Assembly (NCBI GenBank): GCA_023423535.1
Contig: JAFAFL010000137.1
Coordinates: 434,001-498,000, forward strand
Source of the DNA: Pseudomonadota bacterium
GTDB lineage: Bacteria; Myxococcota; Myxococcia; Myxococcales; Myxococcaceae
DNA length: 64,000 nucleotides
Direction of reading: 5' to 3'
Made by a program: the position numbers and the translations under genes. This document shows, in pieces, positions 51,321-59,087 of this stretch. Under the pieces are notes generated by a model, which saw only the letters and a program-made list of their open reading frames with translations, was not told the DNA's origin and did no database searches. The first letter of the stretch is position 1; each line of letters starts with the position of its first letter.

Positions 51321-51764
51321 GTGAACCGCACCGGCTGGCTCGGCGTTGCGCTGCTCTGCCTCATCGGGATCGGCTCGTACAGCGCGCTCCGCTGGCCGGG
51401 CACCGACAGCGCGCTGGACTGCCCGCCGGAGGAGGTCGTCTGGGTGGGGGAGGGCGCACAGCGCATCGCTCGCTGCGCGCGGCCGGACGACCCGCCCGAG
51501 CTCCGAGCGCAGAGGGTGCCCGCCGGTCAGGCGATGACGGTGGGACGGAAGCTGGACCTCAACACCGCCACCGCGGAGGACCTCGCGCGGGTGTCGGGCG
51601 TGGGCGCGCGGCTGGCGCAGCAGCTCGTCGAGGCACGTGAGAGGCTCGGCGGCTTCCGGAGCTGGGATGACGTGGACGCGCTGCCCGGTGTCGGCGCCCG
51701 GCGGATGGACAGCCTGCGCGAGGCGGCGGAGCTCCGCCCCACCGAGCCCGCTTCGGAACGCTGA
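51321..51764 (+). CDS. ComEA-like helix-hairpin-helix protein
   Basis: 147 residues, GTG start. An N-terminal signal/anchor (residues 4-24) is followed by a short Cys-containing region (DCPPEE..RCARPDD) and a C-terminal double HhH: LDLNTATAEDLARVSGVGARLAQQLVEARE and FRSWDDVDALPGVGARRMDSL. This fits ComEA-type DNA-binding proteins at the outer face of the inner membrane. No other competence gene is adjacent; natural transformation is only a possibility. Confidence 0.85.
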   Translation: MNRTGWLGVALLCLIGIGSYSALRWPGTDSALDCPPEEVVWVGEGAQRIARCARPDDPPELRAQRVPAGQAMTVGRKLDLNTATAEDLARVSGVGARLAQQLVEARERLGGFRSWDDVDALPGVGARRMDSLREAAELRPTEPASER

Positions 51765-51821
51765 GGCTGTAAAGGCTCGCCGCCACTGAGGAGCGGCGGG
51801 CAACCGTGATACGTACTCCGC

Positions 51822-53942
51822 GTGCAGATCTCCTGTCCCAGGTGTGGGGCTGTGTACGAGCTCGAAGAGCGCCTGCTGCCTCCGGGTGGCGCGCCGGTTC
51901 GGTGCACTCGCTGCGCTCACGTCTTCACCGCCGCGCCCGCGGGATCGTCCTCCAACACGGGCGGCACGCAGATCTTCGGGCGGCCAAAGACCCTCCACGA
52001 GACGCCCGCCGCCTCCGCGCCCTCGCCGAGCGCCTCGCCGGACGAGGTCGACACCGGCGAAGACGACGCCCAGGAAGCGCCCTCGCGCGAGCGCACGCAG
52101 ATCTACGGGAAGAAGACCGGCACGCCCGAACCTCCGGCGCAAAACCTCCGCAGCACGCTGGTGTTCGGCGCCCGCCGGCCGCTCCCGAGCGCCGAGCCCT
52201 CCGCGCCCCCGAAGCCCCCCGCGCCGACCGGACTCGAGGACACCGCCGCCGCGCCCGTGCCCGAAGCCTTCCGCGCCACGCCGCGCGCAGGTGGCCCCTC
52301 GCAGCCGGAGCCCTCCGAGGAGCGCGACTTCCTCCGCAACACGCAGATCTTCGGCGGCAAGGCCGCCCGCGCGCCGGATCCCCAGCGAGGCGGACCGAGG
52401 CTTCACGTGGGCCACACGCCGTCGTCGCGAGACGTCGTCGCCAGCGGTGCCTCGCCGCTCTCGCCGACCTCCAGCCCGTCGGGTCTCCCTCCCGCGCCGT
52501 CCCTCGCCGCGCCGGTGCGTGCGGTGTCCCCGACCGCTCCCACGCAACACGATCTGCAGCGCTCGGCCGCCTCCGCCGTCGCCGCCGCGAGCGCGCCTCG
52601 CGATCCGCTTCGCACCACGCAGCTCTTCGGCACCCGTCCGCAAGCCGCGCCGGCCCCACCGGCGATCACCTCGCAGACGCTGCACGAGCTTCCGGTTCCG
52701 CCCGACTCGCGGACGATCGATGCGGACCTCGAGGACCTTCGCGCCGCGCAAATGACCGAGCACGAGCGTCACTCGCCCTTCGCCGGCGACGACGACGCGC
52801 TGCCGCCCGAGCACATGCGTCCGACTGCGCCGGGGCTCCCCGCGCTGCAGGGCTCCGCGCGCGAGCCTTCGCTGGTCAGCCCCTCGCCGGGCGCATCGTC
52901 GTCCCATCCGCCGGTGCCGCTCGCGCCGTCGCTCGGGCCCGGCGTTCCCGAGGAGCCTGCGTTCACCCGGTCGCTCGCGCCGTTCGATCCGGCGCTCGGA
53001 AGTGGTGGCCCGGTCCCCGCCGAAACGAAAGCGAAGACGAAAGCGAAGAGCCGCGCCGGGCTGTGGCTGTTGCTCCTCCTCCTGCTCGCGCTCCTCGGCG
53101 CCGCGGGCGCGTACCTCTATCGTGAGTACGCCGCCGGTCCGCAGCCGCCCTCCGCCGAGGCCATTGCCGCGCACGAGGCCGCGCTGCGTGCGGTCCGTCG
53201 GGATGACGCCCACTCGCTCGCGCAGGCCGCGCAGCAGCTGGAGGCTGTCACCGCCCGCTGGCCCCACTTCGCGGAAGCGCGGGTCACGCACCTTGTGGCG
53301 GTGCTCTTCGCGTGGGAGGACGCGCGCGTGCGGCTCGAGCTCACCGAGGCGCAGCGCACGGCGGTCTCGCAGCAGCTGGCGCGTCTTCGCGAGCGCCGGC
53401 AGCCCTTCGATTGGGAGGCGCAGGCCGCCGCGCTGGAGGAGACGCTCGCCGGACTCGAGGCCCGCGCCCTCCCACTGCGCACCGAGACAGAGCGCTGGAA
53501 GGTGCAGGTGGACGGGGTGTGGGGGGCGCTGCAGTCGTCGTCGCTGAGCGAGAGGGAACCGCTGCAGTGGGCTCGCGCGCAGGCGATCCACGGCGGCGTC
53601 TTCGGGACGGAAGGGGGGCTGCGGATGAGCGAGGAGTACCGCGCGCAGGGCGGCAGTGGCGGCTGGGCCGAAGTCGCGTTCGCCGAGTACACGCTCAACG
53701 CGAAGGTGGCCCCCGAGTCGTGGCGGAAGGCGCGTGGGGGCCTCGAGGCGGTGCGTGAGCAGGACAGCTCGTGGACGCGGCTCCACGTGATGAGCGGGCG
53801 GCTAGCGCTGAAGGAGCGCAACGCGGAGGCGGCGACGACCTCGCTGGAGAGCGCGCTCACGTTGAACGCGGAACACGAGACCGCGCGGCTGCTGCTGGAC
53901 GGCGCGCGCAAGCTCCGGGGAAGGCTCGCCGCCGAGCGCTGA
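51822..53942 (+). CDS. MJ0042-type zinc-ribbon membrane protein with repeated TQIFG motifs
   Basis: 706 residues; GTG start. The N-terminal MJ0042 zinc ribbon (CPRCGAVYELEE..CTRCAHVF, 5-35) is followed by 370 residues of Pro/Ala/Ser-rich disordered sequence. Five short motifs stand out: TQIFG 49-53, TQIYG 92-96, TLVFG 112-116, TQIFG 174-178, TQLFG 266-270. One membrane span lies at about 412-433, then a helical TPR-like C-terminal domain (residues 445-706) on the far side. The ribbon and motifs would be cytoplasmic. Function unknown; the Thr-Gln-x-Phe-Gly motifs could be phosphothreonine/FHA docking or regularly spaced partner sites (inference). Confidence 0.8.
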   Translation: MQISCPRCGAVYELEERLLPPGGAPVRCTRCAHVFTAAPAGSSSNTGGTQIFGRPKTLHETPAASAPSPSASPDEVDTGEDDAQEAPSRERTQIYGKKTGTPEPPAQNLRSTLVFGARRPLPSAEPSAPPKPPAPTGLEDTAAAPVPEAFRATPRAGGPSQPEPSEERDFLRNTQIFGGKAARAPDPQRGGPRLHVGHTPSSRDVVASGASPLSPTSSPSGLPPAPSLAAPVRAVSPTAPTQHDLQRSAASAVAAASAPRDPLRTTQLFGTRPQAAPAPPAITSQTLHELPVPPDSRTIDADLEDLRAAQMTEHERHSPFAGDDDALPPEHMRPTAPGLPALQGSAREPSLVSPSPGASSSHPPVPLAPSLGPGVPEEPAFTRSLAPFDPALGSGGPVPAETKAKTKAKSRAGLWLLLLLLLALLGAAGAYLYREYAAGPQPPSAEAIAAHEAALRAVRRDDAHSLAQAAQQLEAVTARWPHFAEARVTHLVAVLFAWEDARVRLELTEAQRTAVSQQLARLRERRQPFDWEAQAAALEETLAGLEARALPLRTETERWKVQVDGVWGALQSSSLSEREPLQWARAQAIHGGVFGTEGGLRMSEEYRAQGGSGGWAEVAFAEYTLNAKVAPESWRKARGGLEAVREQDSSWTRLHVMSGRLALKERNAEAATTSLESALTLNAEHETARLLLDGARKLRGRLAAER

Positions 53943-54057
53943 CCGCCGTACTTTCTACAGACCCGTCGCGCCCCACGCGCTGCGCTCCCTCTGAGCCGGC
54001 CGGGCATGGGCCTTGCTCAACCCCCGCCCGTCAATTCGGAGGGGAAGGGGAAGGCGG

Positions 54058-55257
54058 ATGATGGCGGAATGGATCTTCTGGGTCAGCGCCCTGCTGCTCC
54101 TACACACGTACTTTTTCTACCCACTGTTGCTCGTGCTGATCGACGCGGCGCACCAGGCGGTGGGCAACCTGCGCTTCATCATGAGTGGTGACGAGCGCCG
54201 CAAGCCGCGCGCGGTGGACGTGGCGCCGCCGGTGTCGCTGGTGGTCGCCGCCTACAACGAGGAGTCCTGCATCGCGGAGAAGGTGAAGAACAGCCTCGCG
54301 CTCGACTACCCGGCGGACCGCTTCGAGCTGCTCATCGGCTCGGACGGCTCGACCGACCGCACCAACGGCATCGTCGCCGCGTGCGCCCAGGCGGACTCCC
54401 GGGTGCGCCTGTCGGTGGCGGACCGCGCGGGCAAGACCACCGTGCTCAACCGCTGCATCCCCGACGCGAAGGGCGACATCGTCATCCTCTCGGATGCAAA
54501 CACGATGATCGACGCGGCGGCGGTGAAGAAGCTCGTGCGCCACTTCCGCGATCCGGAGGTGGGCGTCGTCGTGGGCAAGCTGAAGCTCTTCAACCCGACG
54601 AAGAAGGACTACGAGGAGAGCGCCTACTGGACGTACGAGTCGCTCATCAAGTTCTACGAGGGCAAGCGCGGCGCGGTGATGGGCGCCAACGGCGGGCTCT
54701 ACGCCATCCGCCGCAGCCTCTTCACCCAGCTTCCGCCGGGGACGATCGTCGACGACTTCGTCATCCCGCTGCGGATCCTCGAGCGCGGCTTCAAGGTCCT
54801 CTACGACCCCGAGGCCGTGGCGGAGGAGGAGACCACCGAGGACTACGGCAAGGAGTTCGGCCGCCGCGCGCGCATCGCCGCGGGGAACTTCCAGAGCCTG
54901 CGCATGCTGCCCGGGCTGCTCTCGCCCGCCGCCGGCTTCCGCGCCTTCGCCTTCTGGTCGCACAAGGTGCTTCGCTGGACCGCGCCCGCGCTGATGGTGT
55001 TCGCGCTGATGGCGAACGCGGTGCTCGCGCTGGTGGGAAGCCCGCTCTACTTCGGGCTGCTGCTCCTGCAGGGGCTCTTCTACGGGCTCGCGCTGATGGG
55101 GAAGGGCGGGCTTCGCGCGCCGGGGCCGGTGCGTCGCGCCGCGCAGGTGGCCTACTACTTCGTCAGCATGAACGCGGCGCTCGCGGTGGGCTTCTGGCGC
55201 TTCCTGCGCAACTCGCAGCGCGCCGCCTGGGACCGCACCGCGCGGCCCGCACACTAG
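54058..55257 (+). CDS. Family 2 membrane glycosyltransferase
   Basis: 399 residues from ATG 54058 (a second ATG follows directly); purine-rich GGAGGGG and AAGG lie upstream. An N-terminal membrane span is followed by the GT2 domain: VSLVVAAYNEESCIAEKV, IGSDGSTD, the metal-binding SDANT, the acceptor-side VDDFVIPLR, and the RRARIAAGNFQSL loop in place of QxxRW. Three or more C-terminal spans follow. It probably builds exopolysaccharide or transfers sugars at the inner membrane. It starts about 115 bases after the zinc-ribbon gene; other polysaccharide genes are absent nearby. Confidence 0.9.
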   Translation: MMAEWIFWVSALLLLHTYFFYPLLLVLIDAAHQAVGNLRFIMSGDERRKPRAVDVAPPVSLVVAAYNEESCIAEKVKNSLALDYPADRFELLIGSDGSTDRTNGIVAACAQADSRVRLSVADRAGKTTVLNRCIPDAKGDIVILSDANTMIDAAAVKKLVRHFRDPEVGVVVGKLKLFNPTKKDYEESAYWTYESLIKFYEGKRGAVMGANGGLYAIRRSLFTQLPPGTIVDDFVIPLRILERGFKVLYDPEAVAEEETTEDYGKEFGRRARIAAGNFQSLRMLPGLLSPAAGFRAFAFWSHKVLRWTAPALMVFALMANAVLALVGSPLYFGLLLLQGLFYGLALMGKGGLRAPGPVRRAAQVAYYFVSMNAALAVGFWRFLRNSQRAAWDRTARPAH

Positions 55258-55311
55258 GCGCTGGGTGGGGGGCTTTCGGCGGTCTGTAAGACGCTGTTAC
55301 AGTCCCTCGCC

Positions 55312-57021
55312 ATGCCCGCGCTCCTCCTGCTCAGCGGTCCCGCCGCCGGCCTCCGCTACGACGTCGTCGGCGAGGCGATTCTCGGCCGCAGCCCCTCCTG
55401 CGAGATCCCGCTGGAGGACCACAAGGTCTCGCGGCGTCACGCGCGGATCTACGTGGAGGAGGGGCACACCCGCATCAGCGATCTCGGCTCGCGCAACGGG
55501 ACGCTCGTCAACGGCGAGAAGCTCGAGGCCGAGCCGGTCATCCTCCTCGCCGGCGATCGCGTCCAGGTCGGCGAGACGACGATCCTCTTCGAGCCTCCCG
55601 CGCACGCCGCGTTCAGCGACCGGGACTCGGGCGAACTGCAGGGCGCGCTGGTGGAGGAATTGCTCCCGCGCACCGGTCCCGAGGCCGCGCTATGGGGCCT
55701 CTCCGTCCAGCTCTTCGGCGCCACCAGCGAGGCGATGGTGCTGCGCCGCGCCGCCCTCGAGTGCCTGCGCGCGCTCAACGCGGACCGTTCCGCCGCGCTG
55801 CTCGGTGGACCTGAAGGTCTGTTGACCGCGGCGGTCGTCGGCGCGGACGCGGTGGAGGTTCCCCGGTCGCTGGTGCGCGCGGCGATGGAGCGTCGCGAGG
55901 CCGCGCATGCCGGCGGCTCGGCGGTGGCCCCTCTCGCGGGCTCCGGCGGCGTTCCCTTCGGCCTGCTCTACGTGGAGCGCCCGCAGCCCTTCACCGGCGC
56001 CGATGATCGCCTGCTCGCCGCGCTGGGACGAATGGTGGGCGAGGCCTACAGCGCGGTCCACACCGCCCGAGCGGGTGAACGCCCGGAGGTCGTGCTCGTC
56101 GGCACCTCGCGCCAGCTGCGCAAGGCGGTGGAAGGGGCACGGCGCGCCGCCGCAGGCCTCGAGCCGGTGGTGCTCCATGGCGAGGCCGGCACCGGCAAGG
56201 CGCTGGTCGCTTCCTACATCCACAGCCGCTCTGTGCGCGCGTTGGGGCCGAGGGTGGAGGTGGACTGCTCGGGCCCCGCAGCCGAGGTGGACGAGGCCCT
56301 CTTCGGCCGCGCCTCCGCGCCCGGGATCCCGCCTGCGCCCTCCGCGCTGCTTCGCGCCGACGGCGGCACGCTGATCCTCCGTCACGTCGAAGGCCTCTCG
56401 CGGCTCGCGGCGGACCGGCTCGCGCGCTTCATCAGTCGCAAGACCGCGCCCCAGGCCGGCGGCGGCGAGGAGCCGGTGGACGTGCGGGTCATCGCCACCG
56501 CGCCGGTGCCGTTGGAGCAACTGACGGCGAAGGGCGAGCTCGATCCCGCGCTGGCGAGCGCGTTGACCGGTGCGTTGATCGAACTGGTGCCCCTGCGCGA
56601 TCGCCGCACGGACGTGTCCGCGCTGTTCGAGCACTTCGCCTCTCGTTCGCCGCGGCCGTCGCGGAAGGATCCGCCGGTGCTCACGCCGGACGCGAAGCGG
56701 CTGCTGACCGACTACGGCTGGCCGGGGAACGTGCGCGAATTGCGCCTCGTCACCGAGCGCCTCGCCGCGCTGCACGCGGGCACCGAGCTCACCGCGCTGA
56801 AGCTCCCGCCGGAGATCCAGGAGGGCTCCGCGGTGACGCAGCAGGCCGCGCGGTCGCTCCAGGCGATGATCCAGCGGCTCGAGCGCGACGCGATCAGCGA
56901 GGCCCTGCGCGAGGCCCGCGGGAAGAAGATCCGCGCCGCGGCGCTTCTGGGGATCAGCCGGCCCACGCTGGACAAGAAGATCGAAGACTACGGTCTGGTC
57001 GTGGAGAAGCGGCGGGGCTAG
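55312..57021 (+). CDS. FHA protein with degenerate sigma-54 activator core and Fis HTH
   Basis: 569 residues. FHA domain 1-95 (GRSPSCEIPLEDHKVSRRHARI, SDLGSRNGTLVNGE). A GAF-like region spans 120-250. The AAA+ part keeps Walker A as GEAGTGKA (290-297), but the GAFTGA loop is replaced by a short Ala/Pro-rich stretch after ALFG (329-345). Walker B reads GGTLILRHVEG (351-361) with no Asp-Glu. WPGNVREL and a Fis-type HTH (about 538-555) remain. The known enhancer-binding proteins need GAFTGA to touch sigma-54, so this one probably acts differently. It reads phosphothreonine through FHA. Confidence 0.85.
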   Translation: MPALLLLSGPAAGLRYDVVGEAILGRSPSCEIPLEDHKVSRRHARIYVEEGHTRISDLGSRNGTLVNGEKLEAEPVILLAGDRVQVGETTILFEPPAHAAFSDRDSGELQGALVEELLPRTGPEAALWGLSVQLFGATSEAMVLRRAALECLRALNADRSAALLGGPEGLLTAAVVGADAVEVPRSLVRAAMERREAAHAGGSAVAPLAGSGGVPFGLLYVERPQPFTGADDRLLAALGRMVGEAYSAVHTARAGERPEVVLVGTSRQLRKAVEGARRAAAGLEPVVLHGEAGTGKALVASYIHSRSVRALGPRVEVDCSGPAAEVDEALFGRASAPGIPPAPSALLRADGGTLILRHVEGLSRLAADRLARFISRKTAPQAGGGEEPVDVRVIATAPVPLEQLTAKGELDPALASALTGALIELVPLRDRRTDVSALFEHFASRSPRPSRKDPPVLTPDAKRLLTDYGWPGNVRELRLVTERLAALHAGTELTALKLPPEIQEGSAVTQQAARSLQAMIQRLERDAISEALREARGKKIRAAALLGISRPTLDKKIEDYGLVVEKRRG

Positions 57022-57031
57022 AAGCCGCCTC

Positions 57032-57970
57032 GTGCGGCTCTCGATCTCGAAGGAAGTGTCGGAGGCGCTGGCGCTCAACGCGCCGGTGGTGGCGCTGGAG
57101 ACCTCGGTGGTGGCGCAGGGCCTGCCCTATCCCCATAACCTCGAGGCCGCGCGCGCGTGCGAAGAGGCCATCCGCCGCGCCGGCGCCGTCCCCGCCGCCA
57201 CCGCGGTCATCGACGGCGAGGTGAAGGTCGGCCTCTCCGACGAGGAGCTGCGTCGCCTCGCGGAGAAGAGGGAGCCGCTGCTCAAGCTCGGCAGCCGCGA
57301 CCTGTGCGTGGCCGTGGCCCAGCGCCGCAGCGGAGGCACCACGGTGAGCGCCACCTGCGAGATCGCCGCCGCCGCCGGCATCCGCGTGTTCGCGACCGGA
57401 GGGCTCGGAGGCGTGCACCGCGGCGCGTCCGAGCACTTCGACATCTCGCAGGACATGGGCGCCCTGGCCCGCTTCCCCGTGGCAGTCGTCTGCGCGGGCG
57501 CGAAGAGCGTGCTCGATCTGCCGAAGACGATGGAGGTGCTCGAGTCGCTCGGCGTGCCGGTGGTGGGCGTGGGCACCGACGAATTGCCCGCGTTCTACAG
57601 CCAGAGCTCGGGGCTTCGGTTGGAACACCGCGTGGAGGACGCCGCCTCTGCCGCCGCCCTGGCCCGTGCGCGAATGGAGACGCTCGAGCAGGGCGGGATG
57701 GTCTTCGCGCTCCCGCCGCCCGCCGCGTCCGCGCTGCCGTCCGCGCAGGTGGAGCTGCACCTCTCCCGCGCCCTGCAGAAGGCCGCGGAGGGAGGAGTGA
57801 AGGGCAAGGACGTGACCCCGTTCCTGCTGAAGGAGCTGGTGGAGAGCACCGGCGGCAAGACGCTGCGCACGAACATCGACCTGCTCGTGAACAACGCGCG
57901 CTTCGCCGGAGAACTCGCCGCCGCGTGGACCGCCGGGCGCGCTTCCGCAGCCTCGTCGCCGGAGTCGTAG
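57032..57970 (+). CDS. psuG: Pseudouridine-5'-phosphate glycosidase
   Basis: 312 residues, GTG start. PsuG/IndA signature blocks: LETSVVAQGLPYPHNLEAA, AVIDGEVKVGLSDEEL, TTVSATCEIAAAAGIRVFATGGLGGVHRG, SQDMGAL and VKGKDVTPFLL. It cleaves pseudouridine 5'-phosphate to uracil and ribose 5-phosphate. It starts ten bases after the FHA gene. The usual partner psuK is not adjacent. Confidence 0.95.
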   Translation: MRLSISKEVSEALALNAPVVALETSVVAQGLPYPHNLEAARACEEAIRRAGAVPAATAVIDGEVKVGLSDEELRRLAEKREPLLKLGSRDLCVAVAQRRSGGTTVSATCEIAAAAGIRVFATGGLGGVHRGASEHFDISQDMGALARFPVAVVCAGAKSVLDLPKTMEVLESLGVPVVGVGTDELPAFYSQSSGLRLEHRVEDAASAAALARARMETLEQGGMVFALPPPAASALPSAQVELHLSRALQKAAEGGVKGKDVTPFLLKELVESTGGKTLRTNIDLLVNNARFAGELAAAWTAGRASAASSPES

Positions 57971-57979
57971 CGAGCCCGC

Positions 57980-58477
57980 GTGGTGCCGCCGCTCTCCCGG
58001 GATGCGCTCGAGGCACTGTGGCTCCGCGCCTACGCGCTGGACGATCAGGACAAGCCGCGCGTGGCGTTCCGGCTTCTCCGTCGCGCCGCCGAAGCGGGCC
58101 ATCACGGAAGCCAGCTCCACCTGGGCGTGCTCTACGACACCGGCCGTGGTGTACGACGTTCACGCGAGCGCGCGCTCCACTGGTATCGGAAAGGCGCTCG
58201 CCGCCGTGAGGCCGCCGCCGCGAGCAACATCGCCACCCTCTACCGCGACGAGGGCCGCATGGGCCTTGCGGTACGGTGGTTCGAGCGCGCGGTGGAGTGG
58301 GGCGACGCGGATGCGCTGCTCGAGCTGGCGAAGTTGTACCTGGGGCCGCTTCAGGACCGTCCGCGCGCGCGTCGGCTCCTCGCACGTCTGCGCCGGAACA
58401 AGGGAAGCACGACGCCACTTACGCAGGAGGAGGCAACGCTGCTCCTCGCTGGATTGGAGGCTTCGACGCGCACCTGA
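57980..58477 (+). CDS. Small Sel1-like repeat protein
   Basis: 165 residues, GTG start, nine bases after psuG. Three to four Sel1-type helical repeats are visible (AFRLLRRAAEAGHHGSQLHLG, ALHWYRKGARRREAAAASNI, AVRWFERAVEWGDADALLEL). No signal peptide; strongly basic C-terminal half. A protein-protein adaptor; no specific partner visible. Confidence 0.8.
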   Translation: MVPPLSRDALEALWLRAYALDDQDKPRVAFRLLRRAAEAGHHGSQLHLGVLYDTGRGVRRSRERALHWYRKGARRREAAAASNIATLYRDEGRMGLAVRWFERAVEWGDADALLELAKLYLGPLQDRPRARRLLARLRRNKGSTTPLTQEEATLLLAGLEASTRT

Positions 58478-58527
58478 GTGTCGACGCACAGAGATCCGAA
58501 CAGTCCCGCCGCACGTTCACCTCGTCC

Positions 58528-59073
58528 ATGCTCGGCATGCCTACCCGTTACACGAACGTGCTCGCCCTGATCGTCGCCTCGATCCTGCCATCGGCGGCCA
58601 CCGCGCAACGGCACGAGGCCATCGGCCCGGCGCTGCACGAGCTGCGGCCGTCGCAGCTGGTTCTGCTCGAGAAGAGCCCGTTTCCACACGGCCCCGCGCC
58701 TGGGCGAGCGTGGCTGATCTACGTCTCCGCCGGACTTCCGCCGCCGCAGGACGAGGTCGGGCCCGTGGCGTACCTCGAGTACCTTCCGTGCACGAACGCG
58801 GGCGGCCTCTGGGGCGTTCGCGACTCCGCGTGGCTCTGCCCGGAGCCGAAGGGCGAGCGCGGCACCTTCTGGATCGCCGACGGAGGATTCCGCCCCGGCT
58901 CGCCTGAGTCGATGCCGGAGTTCGCCCACGAACGAGGGGCGGCGCTGACGGTGCGGCGGCCATCTGCTGGAGCACCGTGGCGCGCCCTCGATGTGTCGGA
59001 CGTCAACGCGCGGGTGCGTGGCTTCTACTTCGACCTGTACGTCAGCTCGCAGGAGCCCGCGCGCCGTCCGTGA
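58528..59073 (+). CDS. Small exported protein of unknown function
   Basis: 181 residues from ATG 58528 (ATG 58537 is an alternative). Signal peptide ending near TAQ at residue 27. It contains two Cys (LPCTNAGG and WLCPEPKG) that may form a disulfide, and several aromatic strands. No family recognised. Isolated, with the convergent transglycosylase gene 14 bases away. Confidence 0.6.
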   Translation: MLGMPTRYTNVLALIVASILPSAATAQRHEAIGPALHELRPSQLVLLEKSPFPHGPAPGRAWLIYVSAGLPPPQDEVGPVAYLEYLPCTNAGGLWGVRDSAWLCPEPKGERGTFWIADGGFRPGSPESMPEFAHERGAALTVRRPSAGAPWRALDVSDVNARVRGFYFDLYVSSQEPARRP

Positions 59074-59087
59074 CCGTGACCAGAAAC

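Noticed and set aside
51297..53786. 829-codon minus-strand frame
   Set aside because: Antisense to the ComEA-like and TQIFG genes; Arg/Gly-rich with no domain.
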